DNA of 64,000 bases from Callorhinus ursinus (lineage: Eukaryota; Chordata; Mammalia; Carnivora; Otariidae). The DNA lies in contig NW_020313057.1 of NCBI RefSeq assembly GCF_003265705.1, positions 3,445,893 through 3,509,892 on the forward strand. The letters are read 5' to 3'. Of this stretch, positions 12,401-23,330 are shown piece after piece (the first letter of the stretch is position 1; every line of letters begins with the position of its first letter). The translations under genes and the position numbers were made by a program. The notes under the pieces are model-generated. The model did not search any database. It was not told the origin of the DNA and was given only the letters and a program-made list of their open reading frames with translations.

Positions 12401-12456
12401 GAGGGCGTTTTATTTATTTATTTATTTATTTTTTTTTTTTTTTGGAGGGCATTTTA
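12401..12456 (-). mobile_element. Tail-only retroposon insertion with target duplication
   Basis: A T-rich run (three tttatttatt-type units and a long T stretch) sits between gagggcgtttta (12401-12412) and gagggcatttta (12445-12456). It looks like a retroposon so truncated that only its A-rich tail remains on the minus strand. Slippage of a pre-existing T run is the alternative. Confidence 0.55.
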
Positions 12457-12959
12457 AATCATGTAGTTGGAAAGGCCAGCCGGGGATATATCTCCAAAGA
12501 GGTGTGCAGGGAGGGAATCAGCGTCCAGGCTCACTCTCTGGGCAGCCACATGGGAGAATTGGTTCTCGTGGTCTAATTTGTCACCCCACATGCACTAGAA
12601 CGGAAGTCAGGGCAGGGCTTTGTTTTTGCTTTCGCTCTGTTTCATTCTTCCCTCGGCTCTCTGACCGAGGAAGCGAAAGTCTTGAAGGGTATGCACCAAG
12701 AGGAGACTTTTCTTGGGCTCAGCTAAGAAGGTCTGGGGGTAGCGGGCTTAATGAATTCTGATAAAGGTGTGCGCCCACCCACACACAAGGCCCGTCCGGC
12801 GTACCTCAGCCCCAGCGAATGCCGTCGTGCTCCCTCGTCATGACGGTCTCGGGGAGCTCCTAGGCAAGGAAGGCAGCCTGGGATGAGGGTGTTGACAGAA
12901 GTCGGTGCGGCAGGGGAAGCGCGAAGAGAAAGTGTGAAGGGAATTAATAGGCATTCCCT

Positions 12960-13175
12960 CGTAAGCATGTGTCAAGAACTGAGTTACATTTTCCGCATAC
13001 GGTCTTATGTCATCTTCACAACATTTGTAAGGTCAGCGATATTAAGCCCACTTCACAGAAAGGCAGCTAAAGCTCTGAGCAGTGAAGCTACTTGGCCATG
13101 ATCCCACAACAGTTCATGAGCCCCGATGCCAATCCAGGTGTCTGACCCCAGGCTGCTCCTGTTTCTTAACCTGGG
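12960..13175 (-). repeat. MIR SINE, antisense
   Basis: The reverse MIR order is visible in tcttatgtcatcttcacaac, cccacttcacagaaaggcag, ttggccatgatcccacaaca, and atgccaatccaggtgtctga. Confidence 0.65.
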
Positions 13176-13407
13176 AGATCCTGGGTCCTGAAGGCCCTGA
13201 TCAATGACCAGGACGCCAGCTGGCAGCTCACGGGGTCAGTTTCATCCAGGGAAGCTCTACTAGGGGATCAGAGAAGACGTGTTTGGTCTAAAAACCTGGC
13301 AGACTGAAAGCGAGGGTCCTACCACCCTCTCACCTCTGTGTTCATCTGAGAAGCATCGTGTGGAAGGACATAGGTCTGGAGTAATTTTTAAAAAATCAAA
13401 AGTCATT

Positions 13408-13608
13408 GGGGCGCCTGGTTGGCTCAGTCGGTTGGGCATCCAGCTCTTGGTTTCCGCTCAGGGCATGATCTCAGGGTTGTGGGAGTCAGGCTCCGCACTC
13501 AGCAGGGAGCCTGTTTGAAGATTCTTTCCCTCCGCCCCTCCCCCAACTCACATCATGCGTGCGTGCACTCTCTCAAATAAATAAGTCTTTAAAAAAATAA
13601 AAGTAAGT
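13408..13608 (+). mobile_element. CAN-SINE, sense, with target duplication
   Basis: It runs from ggggcgcctggttggctcag to caaataaataagtcttt and an A-rich tail. Near-identical flanks aaaaatcaaaagtcatt (13391-13407) and aaaaatcaggagtcatg (13609-13625) mark the insertion. Confidence 0.94.
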
Positions 13609-16600
13609 AAAAATCAGGAGTCATGATATTGAGGGCAGCTGTGCACGCCTGTGTGTGCACGTGCACATGCTCACACTCTGTATGGCCCTGACCATGAACT
13701 TGCAGGGTGAGACTTTCCTTTTGGTATCTTATGAAGTGTTCAGTTTGGGCAACGCTGGAGTTAAGTTTCTCTGGAGCCTCGCTCTGGTTCTGCAGGGGAT
13801 GAGAATAGGTGAAATCAAGCAGTGGGATATCGACTGCATATCCTAACCCCTCTGCTCTTAGAAGCACAGAACTCTGGGATCAGCAGAGTCCGGACAAGCG
13901 CCTGGAACTCTGAGCTGGGCCTGGGACTCATCCTACCGCAGCAAGGACTTTAGAGAAGCTCTGGGACGAAGACGTGTTATATTTGCATTGCTTTTTTTCC
14001 ACCTCCTCATTCTAATGCTACGGCCAAGTTGAATCCTTAATTTCTTTGATGGAGACTTTCAGAGAGGCTTTGAAAGACAGCAGCCCAGACAACAAAGTCT
14101 CCTTTGTGCTGGGGACTGGGGCCATCGTCTGACCCTTCCCTCCTAGAAGTGAAGGAAGGAGGGTCCAGGAGTGACAGCTCCCTGCCCAAAGGACACCCTG
14201 CCTAGCAACCAGTGACACTTGCCACCGCGGGGTCACAACCCAGGATGATTTCTCTCTCTCTCCAGATTGACATGCTATTATGAATGTAAAGCGATTTGAC
14301 TGTGCGCTGGGAAGGGGAATGCAAGGACGAGCTGGAGGAGCGCATGGGCAGCTCCCCGGCTGAGCCGTTGCTGGACGCAGACACCAGCAACAAGCGGGGT
14401 CAGAGGGTCCCCCACACTGCACACACATCATCTTGCTGAAAGTCTTCAAGTGAGATGTTGCAGGTGGCCCGGCCAGGCCTCTGATTCAGTTTGATGAAAA
14501 GATTTTGACACGGAGAGACAGGCAGGTGGCAAAAGCAGGCTGGGATGAGCACCCGCGTCCTGACTTTTCTTTATTCCCATTGCCAGACCGTCGCCGTTTG
14601 CTCAGCTGCACTTCGTAAGGGTGCTGGGGGCTGGGAGGCCCCTAAGCCGGCCCTTCTCTGGAAGAGTCCTGCTGAACTAGTGGAGATCCCAGCAGTTGAT
14701 GGTACCTCTGATGTTGGGACACGCTTGAATTTGGTGGGCGTTCGAACCAGGAGAAGAGATGAGCTCACCCAGGGCCCGTGTGAGAATTGAGGGGGCCTTG
14801 ACCTGGGAATGGAACCCAGGGGAACATTTCCCGTCTCCCTGCCTCCCTGCTCACTCATCCATGGATTCTTCCATCCATCCATGGAGCCCTTTACCCCTGG
14901 CCGTGTAGGCCGAGCTTAACAGAAAGGAGCATGCAACACCATTCCTGCTCCCAGGAGGTCGTTATTCTTGGAAAGACACAGATGTGAACAAAGATGAAAG
15001 TGTCGGGGGGCAAGTGCATCAGGAGAGGCAAGGGTATCTCCCTGGGAGCGGAGCCAGCCGTGGAGCGCTGGGACGGCAGGGAGGGCGCCGGAGGGAGTGT
15101 GGTGTGAGATGGAGACAGCTGTCTGCACGGGGGTCAGCACGCAGGGTCCCCAGCGAGAGGTGGTCTGGGCAGTAGACAAAGAGCAAGGGGCCTGGAGGCC
15201 GTGGGAGCAGATGTGCAGAGCTGAGCTGGGCAGTCAAGAGCAGAAGCAGGTGGGAGCAGAGAGACCCCCTTCTCCCTCCCCACTCTCCCACCCGCCCTCC
15301 TGGCCATCTCTTAGGCGTGTGCTTGTAGACCTGCTCTAGGGCAAGGGCCGACCCAGGCCATTCCCTGCCTCCTGGCCCACGAACAGGGCTCCCATCCCTC
15401 CCGCTGGGATCCAAGAGCCCTTGGCTCAGTTCACCTGCTTTCACTTTTTTGAACGTGGTTTTTTTAAACACGATTCCTTCCTCTCGTCTTACGGTCTGCA
15501 GGAGGCTGTTTCTCTTAGCCTGGATGGGGACTGACTTTGCATTTCTTAGGCGGCTTGGCTTTCAAATCAAGACAGACCGTCTATGCCAAACTGCTAATGT
15601 CTGACATTAGCATGTGTTTAAGACCTAATAAAATACCGCCTCCAAAATTTCTGGCCAGATTCACTTACGACAATATCTAAGGCCTCTCCCAGAATGTAGC
15701 ATCCAGTTTCGAGAAATGGCTCTAAAGTCCGCTCCAAGCAGCAGAAACGGTGCACAGTGCCTTGTCCTGGGCTTCGTCGGGAGCTAAATTAGCAAATGTG
15801 AGCTGCATTTCTTTCAGTCCCAGAAACTAGGTGGAAGACATGCTCTCTGCTGACCCTTCCGTGCAGGGCTGTACGGGGAATTCCTTCTCTGGTGCACTTC
15901 CAGGGAAGGAAGTGTGTGGGACCTTCGCCAGCCTCTTTAGCCTGCTGATGAACTTGCCCGTGTGACCTCGTCAGGTCTGCTGGTGGCCGGAGTTAGTTTA
16001 TCTCCTGTGCCCGATCCTCTGCCGTGGCCTCTGTCTTCTATATATCCTTAATCGCCCCTCTTTTATACCATTTAAAATGTTGTAAGCCTTCTCCAAACCT
16101 GGAAGTGGTGGGGGGGGCGGGGGTTGGTAAATAATAAAATAATATTTTTCGTCTGAGAACAAGGATATTATGAACGCAGTTTTTCTCTGGACCCTGCGGC
16201 GGATCATCTGTTCTCATCCACTTAATTAGCATTTTGGGGGGGCCTGTGGTGCCTTTGGCATTGCTGCTTGTCTGACTTTAATGAGACTGCTTTTCAGGAA
16301 TAAATATTTTTCAGCAAAGTTGATCTTCACCTCCTGGGACACCCGTACCTGCCCTTTTTCATCGCTCCCACCCCTGAGGGAGTACAGTTTTAATCATATT
16401 GAAGATGACATCAGCAGCAGAGCATGGACTGTCTCTCCGGCATGTACCTGCCAGCAGTTTGCAGGAGCAACGGGGGAACGATCCACAGGGAGGAGGCTTG
16501 GGGAACTTCCAGATGAAACGCTGACAAACAATGGAAAGCTGGTGCCCTGTCTCCAGGCATCTCCCTGGAGCCGGAGAGACACTTCTTTTTCTTCTAGCCG

Positions 16601-16939
16601 ATGAGTGTCATCTTAACCCTGGAGAAGCGGGAGGCCGGGACAGATGGGAGGAGGTAAAGTACTCAGGGAATGGAGGCAGGTCTTAACCGTGCGGACACGG
16701 GGAGCGGAGAAGCTGTGCCATTTAGGGTAAGTCTCCCCGGATAAGTTGCATTCCACCGGCGGAGGTCTGCTTTCTGCCCTCCTTACTCCGTATTACATTG
16801 ATTCGTGGTTCGGTTCAATCAAAAAGAGGATTGATTCTGATCAGAGTGGGTTTCTTGGCGAAGTGAGAGCGGTTCAGTGATTCGTGCGGAGATTCACATC
16901 TCCTCCTGGTCAGAGGAGGAAAGGGGAACTTGCTCTTCT

Positions 16940-17105
16940 AGAGCTCCTTTCATGCACCAGGTGCTTTGTAAACGATCCTGTCTTGATCCTCACAACACTG
17001 TCCCCATGTTTGAAAGCGAAAGTAAAGGCCGAGCAGCACACACGTAGGGTACAACTGTGTTTCCAAGCCCTGTGGTCTGACTGCAAGCCCACTGCCCAGA
17101 TATCA
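16940..17105 (-). repeat. MIR-like fragment, antisense
   Basis: A diverged reverse MIR: catgcaccaggtgctttgta, tgatcctcacaacactgtcc, and a degenerate gaaagtaaaggccgagcagc block. Confidence 0.45.
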
Positions 17106-18669
17106 TGAAGGGACACCTACACACCCCACCCCCAGCCACCACAGACTCCCTCCTCCCATCACTGTCCTACTAGAATGCGGGTCACCTTGTTTGAACACCA
17201 GCCACACCCAGGGCAGAGGACTGGCTCCACTTCTTCTCTCCATGACATTGGAAATGTAGCAGATCAGTTACCTACCCCAGCAAATGGCTCCTCCTCTCCT
17301 GTTCCTCTCTACCCTATGGCCATACAGTGCCTTGGCTAAGGACACTCCTAAGAGCTCCTAGCTACTGCAGACCATAAAAGTGATGGTTGGAATGATTAAA
17401 GCTGGCCTGAGGCTTCGTGGCCTCTGTATGTACCACAGAGAGCCAACCTCAGAGATGCAGTTTCGCGCATCGCTCTTCTCCACACTTCCCTGAGCATCAA
17501 GCAAAGAGAATAGGTCAGCGTGCAATGTCAGAAAGACCTCAAATTCGAATTGGGTCCTGGTACCTTTTGGCCGACTGGGAAAGTAATCTGCCCATTTGGT
17601 CCTGGAGAAAACTCACTTCACCTCCCAGTGAATGTATGGGCAGTTTACACCCCAAACTCGTGATTTATTACTCACTCTCGGACAAGATGGGGTCATGACG
17701 GAGTTGTAGAGCCGGCTTCTGTTTAAAGGAAAAAGAAATACAAGCAGTAAACATGATGCCTGTGGAGGATGAAGCTTGAAGCCCAGGAACCTCGGCATCC
17801 CCCTCTTTGCTAGAAATATCTCAGAGTTAGGACTGCAGACTTGACGGCCCTCCCCGGAAGAGCCAAGTTGACAACTGTGTGTCTTTTTGTGTTTTCGCCT
17901 CAGTGAAACAGTTATTTCATTACTGCAAAGAGGCTGCCAAGGAGAGCCACCCTGGAAGAACAGTCCTTGTGACATTGCCGTGAGCGGGCTGGAGTCTGGG
18001 GGTTACTATGTGAATCAGCAGGCGCTCCCTAATGAACACCTGCCCGCCCGCCCAGGGTCCCAAGGGGGGCAGAGCCTGACTAAAGCAGGCTCCCCAGCCG
18101 GCTGGCAGAAGCACTTTGCATTTCTGGAGGAGCGGTAATTATGTACGCCTGTCAAAGCCTTCCCATTGGGCATCATTCAAATGCAGGGATGAGAAGGACG
18201 CAGCTTCCCAGACGGATAGCAGCCCCAACTTTTCCGAGCCTGAGACCAGGCTGTCTCTCAGCGAAATGTGGAAGAAACCATGTGGAAATAAGAGGAAGAG
18301 AACGAGGGGATAAAATAGTATTGTGGAAAGAATGCTCTCCGGGAAGTGCTCCGGGCTAGTGGCAGAGGCTGTTGGCAGGAGAGGGAACGGGGAAGAGGGG
18401 GTGGGAGGGAAGCCATTAAAGGAGCCGGTTGTGACCTAGTGGGCTAGTGGGCATCAGGGAGAAGTCAGGGTAGGAGGAAGAGGTGCATTGAAATAGAGGT
18501 TAGGAACACGGATGTGATGCCTCCCTTCTTGGATTCTTCTTGGTGCAGCAGCGCAATCTCTGCCTGGCGGATCTATGCTTGAGAGTGTGTGGGTGTCCTC
18601 CTCTCCCGTGGTCTGCTTCCCTGCCAGGCTGCTGTAACAGTCAGCCACGTGACCCTTCAGTCTATCCCA

Positions 18670-18785
18670 ATCCACCAATGAGAAACCTGTATTAGGCACC
18701 TGCTGTGTGTCGGGCCCTGTGCCGGGGTGCAGGGCTACACTATTTCATAAAAACCTGATCCCTGCCCTTCAGGAACTTGTTGTCT
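18670..18785 (-). repeat. MIR/L2-like fragment
   Basis: It contains acctgctgtgtgtcgggccc and tccctgcccttcaggaactt. Such blocks occur in old MIR3/L2 type repeats. Family uncertain. Confidence 0.35.
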
Positions 18786-20094
18786 GGCAAAATTCTATTG
18801 CATTTGGAAAAAGCAGCTCAGTCCCCTTCTGAATGCACTGTTGGTTCCTTGCTGGATCCGTACCCAGTCGTTAAAGCCAAAGCTTGGGAGCCACTCACAA
18901 ACGTAAGCTCTGCATATACTCTGTGCCCTTGGGGGATTGTGACCTTGTGTAAGCCCCCGTGTCCTCCTCCAGAAACTACTGCAGGATTGTTTTGAAGATT
19001 AAATTAGATGATATAAGTGAAGCTTGCAGCCCAGAACCCAGCGGGGGGAAGCCTGCCGAGAAGGACAGTGTTGTGGGGGAGAGGCCAGGAAGCCAGCAGC
19101 TAAGGTGACCTCCCTCATCCTTGGACAGGCTTCTCCACCCCGTGACCCTTCGTCTCCTCCCCTCTAAGTTGAGTGGGTTGGGTAAATGGTCTCCTGGGCT
19201 TTTTATATAACGCAGCCTTCCAGAGTGAGCTGCGCTCACTTGCTGTGGGGTTAAGATATGCCGGTTACTAGGGTGGGGGGTGGCCGGTTACTTCTCCCTG
19301 TGCCTCAGCTGCCTCCTCCCACCAGGGGGGGTGATAGCGGCATCTACTCCGGGGCTGCTGGTGAGGACTGACCCACTGATTTGTGAAAAGCACCTCGGGC
19401 AGTGATGGGACCGAAGCCGTACCCGTAGACAGAAGCTGTTAGTCAGCCGTGTCCACGCCAGCTTTGCAGACAAGTGGCGTCGCTGGCCACTCCTAAGCAG
19501 AAGATACAGCATTTGTCTCGTGTCCTCTCGTGGATTGGGGTTCAGGCTTGATGGGGACCTCTGAATAGAGACATGCTCTCCCTGGCAGGACCGACTTAAC
19601 TGCAGGACCCCTGCTACCTATGGGGGTGGGGGCTGGAAGCCCCCAGGCCCCATTGTTCTTCACGTCAGCCTGCCTAAAGGACCTGGCCTCCCTTCGCCCC
19701 TGTCCCAGAGCCCAGGGCTGTGCTCCGAGCGCAGGAAGGAAACCAGCCTCCCACCCAGGCTAATCAGCCAGAGCATCAAGAGGGTGACTGGGGAGGGGAG
19801 TGCCACGGGACCCTTGTACCCGTAGAGAATGACCTCATGCTTTCTCTCCATCACGGGCACCCCCTCCCCAGGAATAATGGGCAGCCAACAAGCGCTCGCC
19901 TGCTTATTGCCGAGCCCCCGGCGGCAAGGGGAGGGCAGGGGACAGGCTCCCAGCTGCTCGGGAACACAATAACAGGCAGGGGCTTCAAAGGGGCGATGAG
20001 CTCAGACGTCATGTATTCGGAGCTGCCCTTCTGCACCCCTCTCTCCCTCTAGATTTCCATTGGACTTGGACAGAAAGGGCCGACTGACCGCGTT

Positions 20095-20350
20095 TCTTTG
20101 CACTCTTCTGACACCCGCCTGGTGGAGGCTACTCCTGCAGGGCAGGGAGTCACCATTTCAAGGGGCAGCGGTGCCGTGGGGGGTGGTGCCAGCCAGTGGG
20201 GCGGAGCCACGCCTGGTGGCCCAGTGGTCCCTGTGCGCATGCGCTTCAGGAGAAGTGACTTGTCCAAAATGGCCTTGGGGAGGAGGGAGAGAAGGGGAGG
20301 GGAGCGGAGGGACCAGTCTTTGGGCCCTGGGACCTTGGTTCCTCCAGAAG
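20095..20350 (+). promoter_or_regulatory. Candidate intronic promoter-like patch (NRF1, GC box, YY1 motifs)
   Basis: This GC-rich stretch, with no recognisable repeat, contains a palindromic NRF1-type site tgcgcatgcgc at 20234-20244, a GC-box ggggcggagcc at 20198-20208, and a YY1-type caaaatggcc at 20265-20274. These three motifs are typical of TATA-less promoters. FRMD4A is known to use several starts, but no start exon is recognised here. The function is an inference from motifs. Confidence 0.3.
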
Positions 20351-20737
20351 CACAGATGGGAGCCATTTGATGTTTTAATTCTTTTTAATGCAGTTAATTC
20401 AGGGGTGGCAATTCCCTTGATTTAGAATCTGTGAGATGCCCCAAGGGGACAGTGGATGACCGGAAAGGGTTTGAGGAGAGAGTCCTCCCCCACCCCCGCA
20501 TTGAAACCCACTGTGCCATTGACTGACCCAGGGTCAGCTCTGAGACAGAGGCTTCTCCACCTGGACGTTCCTGTATGGCTTCCTTGCCCCGAAAGTTCCC
20601 AGGTACTGTAAAGAGAGAATTCAAATACTAATGCAAGGCTTTGACCTGAGATCCCAGGTTACTCACGCCTCAACCAACCAACCCACCAGTGTGGAGTTGC
20701 CTGCTGTTTAGGAACTCTATGTCAGGCACTGTGGGGG

Positions 20738-20984
20738 ACTTATAGGAGGTACCTAGAGTAGTCAGACACATAGGGACAGAAAGCAGAATGGTGGTTGCCA
20801 GGGGCTAGGAGAGGGAGAAGAGGGAGTTGTTTAATGGGTACAGAGGTTGTTTATTGTAAGAGGAAATGTTCTGGAGATTGGTTGCACAACAATATGAATA
20901 TGCTTAACAATATTGAACCGTATACTTAAAATTTGCTAAGATGGTAGATTTTATGTTATGAGCATTTTACCAGAGTTTACAATT
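20738..20984 (+). repeat. L1 3' end, sense (split by a SINE)
   Basis: It matches the L1 3' end: gggacagaaagcagaatggt, ggttgccaggggctagga, gttctggagattggttgcac, and gatggtagattttatgttat. The last part, in the T/A-rich sequence after 21171, lies beyond the SINE. Confidence 0.75.
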
Positions 20985-21170
20985 TTTTAAAGATTTATTT
21001 ATTTGAGATAGAGTGAGCGGGGGTGGGGGTGCAGAGGGAGAGAATCTTCAAGCAGACTCCTTGCTGAGTGCAGAGCCCAGTGTGGGGCTCAGTCTTACCA
21101 TCCATGAGATCACGACCTGAGCCAAAACCAAGAGTCTGACACTTAACCAGTGGAGCCACCCAGGTGCCCC
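20985..21170 (-). mobile_element. CAN-SINE, antisense
   Basis: The reverse SINE order is taaagatttatttatttgag, gcagactccttgctgagtgc, and gtggagccacccaggtgccc. It sits in the end of an L1. The direct repeats are hard to define in the A/T-rich site. Confidence 0.92.
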
Positions 21171-21289
21171 TCTATTTAAAATTGTTTCAATTAAAATAAA
21201 TTTGCCACAACACAAGAGCATGCTAACGGTGACTGGGGTACATGTGGCAAATGTTATAGAGATTCGGAGTTAAAAGAGACCATTTGGAA

Positions 21290-21440
21290 GTGGCATGGTC
21301 AGGGAGGGCTTCCTGGAAGAAGTGGGCCTTGAACAGGATAAATTTAAATGGGAAAGGGGAGGGGAGAGCATGCTGTGGGCAAAAGTTCGGAAGTAAAAAT
21401 GAGATTGGTGTTTCCTTTATGCTGGTACAAAAGATTGAAC
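21290..21440. repeat. Unassigned old repeat, copy A
   Basis: The sequence catggtcagggagggcttcc, tggaagaagtgggccttgaa, then a gggaaaggggaggggagagc block resembles 37000-37180 and familiar unnamed mammalian repeats. I cannot name it. Confidence 0.35.
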
Positions 21441-21639
21441 AGGATTGAGTGCTTATAGGAACTGGGCGGAGTGAGGTTGCATAGATAAACTGGACCTAGA
21501 TTCAAAGAATTATATTCAGATTCAAAGAGCCTGAATTCACATTCAGGCTGGCATTTATAAACTGCCACCATTTTAGGAGATTCTTATAATTCATAGGTGA
21601 GATCATGGGGGTCTGGAAAAATAACAGAAGACACTTGCT

Positions 21640-21800
21640 TTGTGCCAGTTAACTGTCTAAGCACCTTGTGCAGGTCAATATTAACTCATTTAATCCTCAA
21701 AACAGCCCTGGGCTGTGGGTATAGTCATCACCCCCATTTTGCAGCTAAGGAGACCGAGGCCCAGAGAGGTTAGGTAACTTGCCCAAAATTATGTAAGAAA
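21640..21800 (-). repeat. MIR SINE, antisense
   Basis: A very clear reverse MIR: taactcatttaatcctcaaa, gaccgaggcccagagaggtt, and aggtaacttgcccaaa. Confidence 0.85.
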
Positions 21801-21822
21801 TGGACTAGATTTAGGAGATCAA

Positions 21823-21856
21823 GGGGTGGGGGTGGGGGTGGGGGTGGGGGTGGGGG
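21823..21856 (+). repeat. GGGGGT hexamer tract, G-quadruplex potential
   Basis: There are six G runs (one of four, five of five), each separated by a single T. Any four of them meet the usual G-quadruplex pattern with one-base loops. Confidence 0.9.
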
Positions 21857-22004
21857 ATACAGAATGCTTGTAAAGCCTTTGAGAATAGGTGGATAGACCT
21901 TGAGAAGGTTGGATACTTTCTAGGGAAGGAAGAAACTGCATGTAGTGATGCATAAAATAAAGGTGGTGGTTTTAAGGCAGGAATCCAGTTCATGGACCTA
22001 GTTA

Positions 22005-22095
22005 GCCATTTTAGAAATGGGCACTCTGAGGCTCAGAGAGGTGGTACATTTTGCCCAAGAGCATCTGTCTGGGATGTAGCCGTGTTAAGTTCATA
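22005..22095 (-). repeat. MIR fragment, antisense
   Basis: It shows ttagaaatgggcactctgag, gctcagagaggtggtacatt and ttgcccaagagc, as in reverse MIR. Confidence 0.6.
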
Positions 22096-23134
22096 GTGAT
22101 GGTAAAATATCGTCTGGGAAACTAGAGAGGAGCCAGGGTGCCATTGGTCATCCATTTCCTCTCTCTGGGCTCTGCCAAGGCGGCTCACGGTGATCATCTG
22201 GAAGGATCATCACCTGGGGACACCCCTAGAACAGTTCATAGCTCCCCCCTCTGTGTGAAGTGTTCTTTTGATCATGTCCCATCTTGGAAGGCAGACCAGG
22301 CATGAAACAGGGTCTATTCTGGAAGCCTGTGTGTGCTGGGAATGAGCACATTTCCCCCTGGAATAGTCCAGAGCCCTGGGGAACTCAAATCTGGGTGGTA
22401 GGGCCACATTGCAATGCCAAAGAGCTACTCTGCCCTTTTCCCTGAAGAATGTGACCAAAACCCAGGTTTCTAAGTTCTGTTAGCCCCAGAAAGGCCATCC
22501 TGCTAGCGTCTTGAGCAGCTCCTATCAGGCAGCACATTTCAAGTGGGACATTTACAAAGAGATTCTATTTGTCAAATATAAAGAGGAATAAAAACTTAGA
22601 AGGACAAATGGAAAAAGAATCTGAGAAGAGAAAGGAAAATGAAAAGGGAGAGGCTATTGAGCAAGCGTAGTTAATTACAGGCTGGGAGAAAGTCAGTCTG
22701 GAATGTACTGACCTCGTGGGGCGAGGACAGCACCCGTGACCCAGAACAGGCTGCTTCTAACCTGAGACACACTTAGCCTGCCCAGTGTGTCCAGTAGAAC
22801 TTGATTGGGCCACCGGCTGCCTTTCTGGCCTCGCTCCCAGCCTGGTCCCTGCAAAGCCCCACAAATGTTTATAGCACAAGTAACCAACAAACTGTAATCA
22901 GCAGGGTTCTGTAAACATGCCTTGGAAGTACATAATGGCATAAAGCTTTCTGCTTACCCAGCAACTTTCTCTAAATGAGTTGAAGAAATGTTCAGAACAA
23001 TGTTGTTCATTAATCACTAGCATGTCAAGGTGGGATATTGTCTCCGTTTGCGAGATCGGGAAATCACAGAGCTGATGCCTTAAGTGGTTTTTAAACCAAC
23101 CATACAGAGAATTAAAGAATCATTGATATGGTGC

Positions 23135-23330
23135 CTGAATCAATCAGGATAGGCGAGGTTGTGCTGTGAGGACAAACCACCCCAAACATCACAGTGGCTT
23201 AACTGCTCACACTACACACCCGTCAGGCTTGTGGGAGCGGAGCCCTCCCTGCCAGCGATCAGCGGCCGCCCGCCGGGCTGTCACCACTCACCGTGACAGT
23301 GGAAGGAAGAGTGTGGCTTTTCAAAGGGCA
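23135..23330. repeat. Unassigned old repeat-like stretch
   Basis: The sequence caaaccaccccaaacatcac, agtggcttaactgctcacac, then a tcaggcttgtgggagcggag block has the look of a common mammalian DNA transposon or LTR end. I cannot name it. Confidence 0.3.

Noticed and set aside
21823..21856. Direct repeats as a possible CRISPR or origin iteron array
   Set aside because: The unit is a six-base G-rich microsatellite in vertebrate DNA. There are no spacers and no prokaryotic context.
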